DNA from: Anaeramoeba ignava
Taxonomy: Eukaryota > Metamonada > Anaeramoebidae
NCBI GenBank assembly: GCA_028826165.1
Contig: JAPDFW010000057.1
Span: 310,001-374,000, forward strand
Direction: 5' to 3'
Length of the DNA stretch: 64,000 nucleotides
Positions 1 to 10,364 of the stretch are shown in pieces (position 1 is the stretch's first letter; every line of letters starts with the position of its first letter). A model generated the notes under the pieces. The model was not told where the DNA came from. It was given only the letters and a program-made list of their open reading frames with translations, and ran no database searches. A program made the translations under genes and the position numbers.

Positions 1-221
1 TTTTTGGCAATTCAGAACAAAAAAATTGATGTTATAAAATTATTAATTCGATATCACGCAAAACTTCCACTTTCAAATGTTTGTCTTTTTTTTTTTTTAA
101 TAAATCAAATAACAAATCTTTTCATTTTTTTTTTTTTGATTAAAAATTTTAGGAAACAATTTTGGATGAATTTTTAAAAGATTCTCAAATAGCAAATCTT
201 TTATCTGATCTTGAAAAATGA
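1..221 (+). CDS. Ankyrin-repeat protein, 3' end (partial)
   Basis: The gene enters from the left edge and only its end is visible. Frame 1 reads an ankyrin-like helix pair (AIQNKKIDVIKLLIRYHAKL). An intron follows at 79..152 (GT...TTTTAG, T-rich), then a last exon at 153..221 ending in TGA. The join at 78/153 is phase 0 and gives a short acidic tail, ETILDEFLKDS followed by IANLLSDLEK. The pattern of small, hydrophobic and Leu-Leu residues fits one ankyrin repeat; the rest of the protein is outside the window, so partners and function cannot be inferred. The gene converges on the RCC1-BTB copy on the opposite strand. Confidence 0.65.
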
Positions 222-408
222 AAAATGAAAAATGAAAATTAATTTTGATTTTAATTTTAATTTTGATTTTAATTTTAATTTTAATTTTAATTTTAATTTT
301 GATTTTGATTTTGATTATTAAATTTGTTAATTAATAAATCAAATAAATTTGGATTTGTTTTATTTTGATTTTAATTTTTAATTTTTAATTTTAATTTTAA
401 TTTTAATT
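222..408. repeat. AATTTT low-complexity spacer with a copied gene tail
   Basis: The spacer between two convergent genes is made of AATTTT/GATTTT hexamers. A segment at about 314..357 (ATTAAATTTGTTAATTAATA and onward) repeats the last coding bases of the neighbouring RCC1-BTB copy at about 419..462. It looks like a local partial duplication of that gene's 3' end. Confidence 0.6.
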
Positions 409-2195
409 TTAATTTTGATTATTAAATTTGTTAATTAATAAATCAAATAAATTTGGATATGTTTGATTTAATTGAAAATAATCAATTCCAATTTCAATTT
501 CTTCAATTATTTCTTGTGTAATTTGAATTTCATTTTTAATTTGATTTGAATAAATCCAATATTCAAATATTTGAAATGATTTATTACTTAGTTCACTATA
601 ATCTGTAACTTTATTTGATTTATCATTTGTTACAGATAAAAACATTCCTCGATATAATTCACTTCTCATTATTAATATTAATTTTGGAAATTTATATTTC
701 TTTTCTTTTCTTTCAATAATAAAATCTTTTTCATTTTCATTTTCATTTAAATAAATTTTTTTCATTGTTTCTTCAATTTTTTCATTGGAATTTATAATTT
801 CTTTAATTTCAGAATATAATTTTGGATTTATTATTCTGTTTGAATAAATCATTTCAAATATTTGATTTGATTCTTTAATTGATTTTTTTGAAATAATTTC
901 TTTAAGTTTTTCATTTTGATTTTGATTTTGATTTAATCTATATTTTAATATTAATTTATGAGCTTGATATTATTTCTCCATTTTCGGTTTTAAATGAAAT
1001 ATCACAAAATTCTTTTCTTCTGAAATAATTTTATCAAATCTTCTTCAAGATTGGAAAAAGAAGGAGGAGAATAATAAAGAAATGATTTGTTTTCTCCACA
1101 AGAAATATGATAATTGGAGATATCTTCATTAAATCTTAATTTAGGAAGTTCAATTTGAATTGGAATTTTTTGATTCCAATTTGTATTTCCAGTTCCTAAT
1201 TGACCATACCAATTACTTCCAAATCCTATTAATTTTGAATTAGAAGTTAAAATCAAAGTATGTTCATTTCCAACAGAAAAATCAATAATATTATCATCAT
1301 TTTCAAATAAAGATGATTTGATTTCAGTAAATTCATAAGTATATTCATTTTTGCCAAGTCCATTATATCGATAATCACCACATGAATAAATTTTTCTTTT
1401 TGGATTTTCATTTTCATTTTCATTTTCATTTTCATTTTCATTTTCAATCAACATTATTGAACAAGAGCTTCCACATTGAACATCAATTATTTTGCCTTTT
1501 GGAATATTTTGGATTTTGGTTAATTTTTGGATTTCTGTTTCTTCTTTTCTTGTTTTTCCTAATCCAATTTTACCATATCCATTATTCCCGCATCCAAATA
1601 ATTCTTGATTTGGATTTAAAAGAAAAACATGATTTGAATCAGTTCCTGAAAATATTTTAGAAACATTTTTCATCATTAAAATTGGTTTTTCTGTTTTTTT
1701 AAGTGTTTTAGAATCTAAACCAAGTTGGCCATATTGATTTGAACCAATTCCATAAGCATTTTGATTTGAAGTTAATAAGTAAATTGAATTGTATCCTGAA
1801 ACAATATCTTCAATTATTCTATCATTTGTATCTTCAATTAATGATGAAATATTGATAAATTCATTTGAATTATTTGAATTAATATCTCTTCCTTTGGCAA
1901 ATACATTTCCTTCTTTTGTTAAAATAGCTTCATTTTCAAAACCAATAGTTACTTTTTGAATATTTTTAATTTGGATTTTTTCAGGTTTTTGATTTGACCA
2001 TCTTAAATATTCTATTGCTTTTCCATTTTTAAAAAGGAAAATTGTTGAAAAAAAACTTGATGAAATTTGTTTAATTTGTTTTTCATTTTCATTTTCATTT
2101 TCAAATTTAAATTGATTTGGTTTTGTTATTTCATTTGGTTCATTTTTGAAAAGTTTTGGATTTTGATTTTGACCAAAAAATAAACAATCATTCAT
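409..2195 (-). pseudogene. RCC1 and BTB domain protein, frame-broken copy
   Basis: From the start at 2195 the first 397 codons encode RCC1 propeller repeats (motifs such as YGIGSNQYGQLG and LFGCGNNGYGKIG), closely matching the intact paralogue at 59813..61594. The reading frame ends at 1002 just as the BTB region begins. The remainder of the BTB/Kelch-like tail continues in another frame from about 910 to 409. Aligned to the paralogue, this copy has one extra base near 967-974 (GCTTGATATT versus GCTTTGATT) and another near 1021-1030. The two do not compensate, so the product would lose its BTB half. RCC1-BTB proteins are generally thought to act as adaptors, for example with cullin-3. Real pseudogenisation and uncorrected read errors are both possible; neither site is a long homopolymer. 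Confidence 0.75.
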
Positions 2196-2356
2196 TTTTG
2201 AAAAGAAAAAAATGAAATTATTAATTATTATGAAAAATTATTTATTAAAGAAAAAAAACAAACAATTTTTTTTTCATTTTTTTTCATTTTTCTTTTTCTA
2301 TTTCAATTTTTGATTTTTTTTTCTTTTCCAAAAAAAAAATTTGTTAACGATCTTTG
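2196..2356. promoter_or_regulatory. Divergent promoter (RCC1-BTB copy / NDR-type kinase)
   Basis: The 161 bp between divergent starts carry T-rich TTTTTTTTCATTTTTTTTCA in the sense of the kinase and AAAAAAATGAAA (the reverse complement) in the sense of the RCC1-BTB gene. The same directional tract precedes most start codons in this window. Confidence 0.5.
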
Positions 2357-5300
2357 ATGTCAAAAAGAGGAGTTTTAAGTAAAAAAGCACATGAAATTAC
2401 AGAAAATGTCAACCAAAAACCAGAACTCGCTTATTCAAAAGAAACTGAAGAAAAAGTATTTTTGAATTAATATTAAAATTAAAATTAAAATTAAAATTAA
2501 TATAAAATTAATATAAAATTAATATAAAATCAAAATTAAAATTAATATAAAATTAAAATTAAAATTAATATTAAAATTAATATTAAAATTAAAATTAATA
2601 TTAAAATTAAAATTAAAATTAAAATTAAAATCAAAATTAAAATTAAAATTAAAATTAAAAATAAAATTCATTTATAAAATTAAAATTAAAATTAAAATTA
2701 AAATTAAAATTAATATTAAAATTAAAATTAATATAATTAAAATTAAAATTAAAATTAAAAATAAAGAAAATTAAAATCAAAATCAAAATTAAAATTAAAA
2801 TTAAAATTAAAATTAAAATTAAAATTAAAATTAAAATTAAAATTAAAATTGAAAATAAATTAAAATCAAAATTAAAAATAAAATTAAAAATAAAATTAAA
2901 AATTTAATCCTTTTCACAAAAAGGTTATGGTTTGTAAACAATATGTGAGACAAAAATATATTGAATTTTTACATTATTTATGGACAAGAAACGCACGTCT
3001 TGATGAATTAAAAAAACAAATGGATGAAGATAAATTATCACCAAAACAAAGGAAAAAGAAGTTAGAAAAATATTATCTAACTGAAACAAATTATCTCAGA
3101 CAAAGAAGAAAACGTTTATTTGTTGAAGATTTTCAAATTATTGCAAAAATTGGTCAAGGCGGTTATGCTGATGTTTTTCTTTGTAGAAAAAAGGATACAA
3201 AAGAACTTTTGGCTCTTAAAAGAATGAAAAAAGAATTAATTTATCAAACAAATCAAGTAATTTTTTCAATTTCAAATTCAATTTCAATTTCATTTTCAAA
3301 TTCAATTTCAATTTCATTTTCAAATTCAATTTCAATTTCATTTTCAAATTCAATTTCAATTTCAAATTCAAATTCAAATTCAATTTCAATTTCAATTTTA
3401 ATTTCAATTTCAATTTTAATTTCAAATTCAATTTCAAAATCAATTTCTAAATCAATTTCTAAATCAATTTCTAAATCAATTTCTAAATCAATTTCTAAAT
3501 CAATTTCAAATTCAATTTCAATTTCAAACTCAATTCCAAATTCAATTTCAAATTTAATTTCAATTTCAATTTCAATTTCAATTTCAATTTCAATTTCAAT
3601 TTCAATTTTTTAATTTTAATTTTAATTTCAATTTCAAATTCAAATTCAATTTCAATTTCTAAATTAATTTCAATTTCAAATTCAATTTCAATTTCTAAAT
3701 TAATTTCAATTTCAAATTCAAATTCAATTTCAAATTCAAATTTAATTTCAATTTCAATTTCAATATCAATTTCAAATTTCAATTTCAATTTCTATTTCAA
3801 TTTCAATTTCAATTTCAATTTCAATTTCAATTTCAAATTCAAATTCAATTTCAATTTCAATTTCAATTTCAATTTCAATTTAATTTCAAAAATGATTAAA
3901 ATTTTGAATTTATTAAATTTTGAAAATTTCAATTTCAATTTCAACTCAATTTCAATTTCAATTTCAATTTCAAATATTCTTTTCAAATTCTGAATTTCAA
4001 TTTTAAATCAATTTTAATTTTAATTTCAAGGAGAGTGAATTTCAAAAACTTTCAATTTCAAAATCAATTTCTAAAAAATTTTAGAAGAAGATAATTCAAT
4101 TTCTAAATTAATTTCAATTTCAATTTTATTTCAATTTCAATTTTTACATAAATTTCAATTTCAATTTCAATTTAAAAATTAAAAATTCAATTTTCAATTT
4201 CTAAATCATTTCTAAAAATTTAAAAATCAATTTCAAATTAAATTAAAATTAAAATTTAAATTTCAAAATCAAATAAAAATTAAATTAAAAATAAAATTCA
4301 AATTAATTTTAAAATTTCAAAATTTAAAAATTCAAAAATTAAAATTTAAAATCAATTTCTAAATCAATTTTAAATCAATTTCTAAATCAATTTCAATTTC
4401 AATTAAAATCAAAATGATAAAAGGTTGAACATATTAAAAATTAAAATTAATGTTCTTGCTTTATAGTTCAGATTGGCTTGAAAAACTCAAATATTCTTTT
4501 CAAGAATTGAATATCTTTATCTTGCAATGGATTATTTAAGAGGAGGTGATTTAAAAACTTTACTTTTAAATGTGAAAATTTTAGAAGAAGATACTGCTAA
4601 ATTTTATGCAGCTGAAATGCTTTTATGTATTGAAGCTTTACATAAACTTGGTTTTATTCACAGGTTAAAAAATAAAAATTCATTTATAAAATTCAAATTC
4701 ATTTATAAAATTAAAATTCATTTATAAAATTAAAATTAAAATTCATTTTAAAATTAAAATTCATTTATAAAATTAAAATCAAAATTAAAATTAAAATTAA
4801 AATTAAAATTAAAATTAAAATTAAAATTAAAATTAAAATTAAAATTAAAATTAAAAATTAAAATTAAAAATTAAAATTAAAATTAAAATTAAAAAATTAA
4901 AATTAAAAATTAGAATCAAAATTAAAATTAAATACAAAATTAAAATTAAAATTAAAATTAAAATTAAAATTAAAATTCAAATTAAAATCAAATTAAAATT
5001 AAAATTAAAATTAAAATTAAAATTAAATTAAAATTATAATTCAAATTAAAATTAAATTCAAATTATAATTCAAATCAAAATTAAAATTAAAATTAAAATT
5101 AAAATTAAAATTAAAATTAAAATTAATTTAAAAATCAAAATTAAAATTAAAATTCATTTATAAAATTAAAATTAAAATTAAAATTAAAATTTATTTATAA
5201 AATTAAAATTAAAATTGAAAAAAAAAACAGAGATTTAAAACCAGAAAACTTTCTAATAGATGAAAACGGACACATCAAACTAACAGATTTCGGATTATCC

Positions 5301-6017
5301 AAAAACGTTGCATTAAAACAACAATGGAGAGATACAATAAAAAACATGAAAGGAAAACATGGAAACATGTTTGTGAACTCTGGACAAAAACGAAACCACC
5401 AGACATTAAGGAAGCTTCAGCAACAAAAACGGTCATATTCAATCGTTGGTTCACCAGATTACATATCACCAGAAATATTAGAACAAAAGGGGTATGTAGG
5501 AACAGTAGATTTTTGGAGCTTGGGATGCATTTTGTACGAGATGCTTGCAGGATTTCCACCATTTTCAGGAGAGAACGACGACGAAACACTCGCAAATGTG
5601 TTGAATTTTCAATACACACTTGAATATCCACAATACGACGAAGGCGAGGAGGTTATGACTGATGAAGCGTGGGATTTAATTAAAAAATTACTTTGTGCTC
5701 CTGAAGAAAGACTTGGTCGTGGTTCAATTGATGAGATTAAAAACCACTCCTTCTTCAAGGAAATTGAATGGGACAAACTCCGTGAATCAACTCCTCCTTT
5801 TGTTCCCCAAGTCGAAGATGATGCTGATATCGTTTATTTTGATACTTCTTATTTTGAAGATTCTTCTATTGAAGTTCATACTCCTAAAAATGATCCTAAA
5901 TCTTTTGTTTTACAATCTCCTAAAAATGAATTCTCTGGTTTCACTTTTAAAAAACTTTCTGGAACGGATAAAGGAATTCAAGAAATGTTCCAAATTACAA
6001 ACCAAAAATTTAATTGA
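2357..6017 (+). CDS. NDR/LATS-type AGC serine/threonine kinase, one exon frame-damaged
   Basis: Exons: 2357..2455, 2924..3256, 4424..4663 and 5231..6017. Exon 2 holds the basic N-terminal region that in this family binds Mob (ETNYLRQRRKRLFVEDF), then the glycine loop GQGGYADVF and the lysine in LALKRMKK. Exon 4 begins inside HRDLKPEN and has DFG, a basic insert in the activation segment typical of NDR kinases, SYSIVGSPDYISPE with the predicted phosphoserine, and a C-terminal hydrophobic motif FSGFTF with the predicted phosphothreonine. Junctions 1, 2 and 4 keep phase. Exon 3 reads VEHIK, then SSDWLEKLKYSFQ, then YLYLAMDYLRGGD in three different frames; its 240 nt are 2 nt short of phase, matching two missing single bases. 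The kinase is therefore inactive as written, unless these are assembly errors. Family members act in cell morphogenesis and division. Confidence 0.85.
2456..2923 (+). repeat. Kinase intron 1, AAAATT hexamer array
   Basis: GTATTTTT donor and CACAAAAAG acceptor enclose almost pure (AAAATT)n with scattered AAAATC units. It is phase 0. Confidence 0.8.
3257..4423 (+). repeat. Kinase intron 2, CAATTT hexamer array
   Basis: This 1.17-kb intron (GTAATTTTTT donor, GATAAAAG acceptor) is built of (CAATTT)n with AAATCAATTTCT variants. The unit differs from the AAAATT of introns 1 and 3 of the same gene. A spurious reading frame of I/S/N repeats crosses it. Confidence 0.8.
4664..5230 (+). repeat. Kinase intron 3, AAAATT hexamer array
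   Basis: The donor splits the HRD codon (CAC AG|GTTAAAA) and the acceptor AAACAG|AGATTTAAA restores HRDLKPEN. The interior is (AAAATT)n with repeated ATTCATTTATAAAATT units. Confidence 0.8.
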
Positions 6018-6308
6018 AAAATTTTTAAATTGAATCTTGAAAAAGCAAATTTTCTATTTTTTTCTTTTAAAAAAAAATCCAAATTCTATTCTTTTTTTGA
6101 AATTACCACAAAAAAAATAAAAAATAAAAAACAAAAAACAATTAAAAATAATTGAATTGAATTTAATTTAATTTAATTTCAAAAAAAAAATATTATATTT
6201 CTCTTTTTTTTATGAACATTTTAAGAAAGAAAAAAAGAATTAATTTGAAAGAAAAAAAAAACGGAAAAAAAAAAGTGGAATTTTTGTTTTTGTTTTTTTG
6301 AATTAATT
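6018..6308. other. Intergenic spacer between convergent genes
   Basis: A/T-rich DNA with poly-A and poly-T runs lies between the kinase stop and the Rab stop. I see no reading frame or RNA gene in it. Confidence 0.6.
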
Positions 6309-8580
6309 TTAATTGCAACATCCTCCTTTTCTTTGATTTTTAATTCTTTGTGGAGGATCTACAAGATGAAATCCTTCTGAACGTGGTTCTGGAACTTGTG
6401 TTTTAACAATATGTTTTGCTAATGTTGTCATTGCATTTGCTAAAAAATTTTAATTTTAATTTTAATTTTCAAAAAGAATTTTAATTTTTAAAAAAGAATT
6501 TTTACAAATATTTAAGTTTTCTTTTGCTGATGTTTTAAACCAAGCAAAGAATTCATTTGTAGTTGAAAATTCTTCAATTTCTTGATCTGGTATTGCTTGA
6601 GTTTTTAAATCACACTTTTTAAATTTTGTATTTAAATTTAATTTTGATTTAATTTATAATTTAATTTATAATTTAATTTATAATTTTATTTTGTATTTAT
6701 TTTTAAATTTAATTTATAATTTAATTTATAATTTAATTTATAATTTAATTTTGTATTTAATTTATAATTTAATTTATAATTTAATTTATAATTTAATATA
6801 TAATTTAATATATAATTTTATTTTTGGATTTAATTTATAATTTTATTTATGATTTAATTTATAATTTAATTTATAATTTTATTTATAATTTTATTTATAA
6901 TTTTATTTATAATTTATTTTATAATTTTATTTATAATTTAATTTATAATTTTATTTATAATTTTATTTATAATTTTATTTATAATTTAATTTATAATTTA
7001 ATTTTTGAATTTAATTTATAATTTAATTTATAATTTTAATTTATAATTTTATTTATAATTTAATTTATATTTTTATTTATTATTTAATTTTATGAATTTA
7101 ATTTATAATTTAATTTATAATTTAATTTATAATTTTATTTATAATTTAATTTTAATTTTTATAATTTAATTTATAATTTAATTTATAATTTAATTTATAA
7201 TTTAATTTATAATTTAATTTATAATTTAATTTTAATTTTAATTTAATTTATAATTTAATTTATAATTTAATTTATAATTTTATTTATAATTTAATTTATA
7301 ATTTTATTTATAATTTAATTTTGATTTAATTTTGTATTTAATTTTATATTTAATTTTGAATTTTATTTATAATTTTATTTATAATTTAATTTATAATTTA
7401 ATTTTGAATTTAATTTATAATTTAATTTATAATTTAATTTATAATTTAATTTATAATTTAATTTTGAATTTAATTTATAATTTAATTTTGAATTTATTTT
7501 TGAATTTAATTTTTGGATTACTTTATTTGCAAGAAGCATAATAGGAACAGGAACTCCATTTGATAAAGCAACTTTTTCTACAACATCATCTCTCCACTTT
7601 ATAAATTAAAAAATATTAAAATTTGTTTTGAAATAAATATTTTTGTTTTTTTAAATTACTTTTTTTGCTTCTTCGAATGTATTTTTTCTTGTTATATCAA
7701 AAACAACAATTGCTGCTGATGATTTTTTGTAATATAATGTTTTCATTAAACCATATCTAAAATCGGATATTTTTTTATAAATTATTTTAAATTTTAATTT
7801 TAATTTTATAAATGAATTTTAATTTTCATTTTAATTTTCATTTATAATTTGATTTTAATTTTAATTTTAATTTTAATTTTAATTTTAATTTTATAAATGA
7901 ATTTTAGTTTTAGTTTTAATTTTAATTTTGATTTTGATTTAATTTTAATTTTAATTTTAATTTTAATTTTAATTTTAATTTTAATTTTAATTTTGTAAAT
8001 GAATTTTAATTTGAATTTGAATTTGAATTTTATAAATGAATTTTAATTTTAATTTTAATTTTAATTTTAATTTTGATTTTGATTTTGATTTTGATTTTAA
8101 TTTTATAAATGAATTTTAATTTTAATTTTAATTTTAATTTTAATTTTATAAATGAATTTTAAAATTAGTTTTAGTTTTATATTTGGAAATTACCTTTCTT
8201 GTCCTGCAATATCCCATAATTGAAGATGAACCTGTTGGTCATCAACTTCAACAGAAACTTCAACAAAATCAACTCCAATTGTCTTAATTATTTTTATTAT
8301 TTTTTTTAAAAAAAAAAAAAGAAAAAAAGAAATAAGAAAAAATTTAAAAGAAATAAATAAAGAAATGAATAAAGAAAATACTGCTTTGTAATTATTTGAA
8401 AAAGGAGAACCAGTATATCTTTTAATTATACTAGTTTTTCCACATCCACTTGAACCAATAACAATAATCTATTTAATTGAAAATTTTTTATAATTTTTTA
8501 TTATTATTTAATTTAAAAAAATAAAACGTTTTTTTATTTATTGTTTTTTTGTTTACTTTATGATAAAGCATATCAGTCAT
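6309..8580 (-). CDS. Rab32/Rab38-like small GTPase
   Basis: Seven exons (minus strand): 8557..8580, 8382..8468, 8194..8282, 7660..7756, 7522..7596, 6506..6614, 6309..6439. Every junction keeps phase and gives 203 residues, normal for a Rab. Motifs in order: P-loop GSSGCGKTS; switch I region KATIGVDF; WDIAGQER, where Ile in place of the usual Thr is a Rab32-family hallmark; ANKCDLK; ETSAK-like KTSAKE; and a C-terminal CCN expected to be geranylgeranylated. Rab32 proteins recruit effectors to lysosome-related organelles, mitochondria-associated membranes or phagosomes. Exon 1 is only 24 nt. Intron 5 is about 0.9 kb of A/T repeat inside an otherwise compact gene. The Rab32 call is strong; the organelle in this organism is unknown. 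Confidence 0.92.
6615..7521 (-). repeat. Rab intron 5, AATTTATAATTT 12-bp array
   Basis: About 0.9 kb of (TTTAATTTATAA)n with occasional TTTTGAATTTAA units. The donor is AAA|GTAATCC and the acceptor AAAAAG|TGTGAT, both read on the minus strand. Confidence 0.8.
7757..8193 (-). repeat. Rab intron 3, AATTTT/GATTTT array
   Basis: Hexamer array with several AATTTTATAAATGAATTTTA units. It splits the Arg codon of WDIAGQER, between AG|GTAA and TTTTAG|A on the sense strand. Confidence 0.75.
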
Positions 8581-8762
8581 TTTTAAATTTAATAAGAAAA
8601 AAAAAAAGAAGAAAAAAAAAACAAATTAAGAAGAATAATAGGAATAAATGAAGAAAAAATGAAATTTTTAATTTTTAAAAAAAATTTTTTTCATTTTTTT
8701 TTTCATTTTTTTTTTTCATTCAATCAAATTAAATCAAATTTTTTTAAAAAACAAACATAAAA
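8581..8762. promoter_or_regulatory. Divergent promoter (Rab32-like / small membrane protein)
   Basis: Both orientations of the start-proximal tract are present: AGAAAAAATGAAATT on the Rab side and TTTTTTCATTTTTTTTTTCA on the plus-strand side, roughly 30-80 bp from each start codon. Confidence 0.5.
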
Positions 8763-9056
8763 ATGGAACAAACAAATGAACCTCAACAAGAAGATTTAAG
8801 TTCTAAAGCAATGAAATATGCCAAAAAAGAATTTGTTGTTTATAAAATGAAAGTACCAGCATTTTATCTAATAATTGCATTAATTCTTGCAACTTTAATT
8901 TTTGGTTTTAAAGGATTTCTTTTTACAGTTGCTTTTATTGGTATTGGAATTTGGCTTATAAAACCAAAAGAAACTGAAGTTCTTCCAACAACAGAAAATC
9001 AAACACAAGAACATGAACCTTTATTTTCAAGTCATTCTGAGAAAGATGATAATTAA
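8763..9056 (+). CDS. Small two-helix membrane protein, unknown
   Basis: A 97-residue protein that I do not recognise. It has an acidic, Gln-rich N-terminus (residues 1-30), then two adjacent hydrophobic stretches at about 36-52 and 53-70 (FYLIIALILATLIFG and FLFTVAFIGIGIWLI) forming a likely hairpin, and a polar tail ending SHSEKDDN. There is no N-terminal signal peptide. The start is preceded by the usual TTTCATTTTT tract and AAAAATGG context, and codon use is like that of its neighbours, so it is probably a real gene. It could be a small tail-anchored or ER-membrane subunit; no function is claimed. Confidence 0.65.
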   Translation: MEQTNEPQQEDLSSKAMKYAKKEFVVYKMKVPAFYLIIALILATLIFGFKGFLFTVAFIGIGIWLIKPKETEVLPTTENQTQEHEPLFSSHSEKDDN

Positions 9057-10364
9057 AAGTTTTTTTTTTTATTAAAAAATTTTTTTTTACTTTTCTTTCT
9101 TTTTTTTTAATAAAACAAAACAAAACAAAACAAAAACAAAACAAAATAAAACAACAAAACAAAACAAAATAAAACAACAAAACAAAAAAAAACAAAACAA
9201 CAAAACAAAACAAAAACAAAACAAAACAAAACAAAATAAATAAAACGTTTTATTTTTTGATTAATTTTGTTTTATTAATTTTTTGATGAAAATTTCTAAT
9301 TAGAATTTGATTTAATTTTGATTTAATTTTGATTTAAATTTAATTTAATTTTTGATTTAAATTTGATTTAATTTTGATTTAAATTTAATTTAATTTTTGA
9401 TTTAAATTTGATTTTAATTTGATTTAATTTTGGTTTAAATTTGATTTAAATTTAATTTAATTTTGATTTAATTTTGATTTAAATTTGATTTAATTTTGAT
9501 TTAATTTTGATTTAAATTTGATTTTAATTTGATTTAATTTTGGTTTAAATTTGATTTAATTTTAATTTTGATTTAAATTTGATTTAAATTTGATTTAATT
9601 TTAATTTTGATTTAAATTTAATTTAATTTTGATTTAATTTAATTTTGATTTAAATTTTATTTAATTTTTTAATTTGAAATTTTAATTTTTCTTTTTTAAT
9701 TCCAAACCAAGAAAATTTTCCATTTATTTTGAATTTGATTTTAATTTGATTTACCAATTTTGATTTGAAATTTGATTTTAATTTGATTTAAATTTTTAAA
9801 GGGTTAACAAAAATTTGATTTAAATTTTGATTTAAATTTGATTTAAATTTGATTTAAATTTGATTTTAAATATAAATTCACAAAAATTTGATTTAATTTG
9901 ACCCGCAAAATTTTGATTTATATTTGATTTAAATTTTGATTAAAATTTGATTTAAAATTGATTTAAATTTGATTTAAATTTGATTTAAAATTGATTTAAA
10001 TTTGATTTAATTTTGATTTAAATTTTATTTAATTTTAATTTAATTTTAATTTAAATTTAATTTAAATTTGATTTAATTTTGATTTAAATTTGATTTAATT
10101 TTGATTTAAATTTGATTTAAATTTAATTTAAATTTGATTTAATTTTGATTTAAATTTGATTTAATTTTGATTTAATTTTGATTTAAATTTGATTTAAATT
10201 TGATTAAAATTTGATTTAAATTTGATTTAAATTTAATTTAATTAAATTTGATTTAATTTAATTTTAATTTAAATTTGATTGAATTTTGATTTTAATTAAA
10301 TTTAATTTTGGTTTAAATTTGATTTGATTTGAAATGAATTGAAAGATTTCTTCTTTTTGAGAAA
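9057..10364. repeat. Convergent spacer: CAAAA pentamers then TTTGATTTAAA array
   Basis: About 1.3 kb lies between two convergent genes. Positions 9111..9243 are (CAAAA)n with CAAAAC, CAAAATAAAACAA and longer variants, a pentamer-based array seen nowhere else in the window. From about 9300 to 10335 the DNA is a degenerate 11/12-bp array (TTTGATTTAAAT / TTTTGATTTAA). I find no convincing gene in it. Confidence 0.8.

Noticed and set aside
5275-5631. Minus-strand 118-residue frame with hydrophobic stretches
   Set aside because: Antisense of the conserved last kinase exon, which carries HRD, DFG and SPE motifs.
9300-10335. Replication origin or centromere-like array
   Set aside because: A/T arrays of this kind fill most introns and spacers here; nothing singles this one out.
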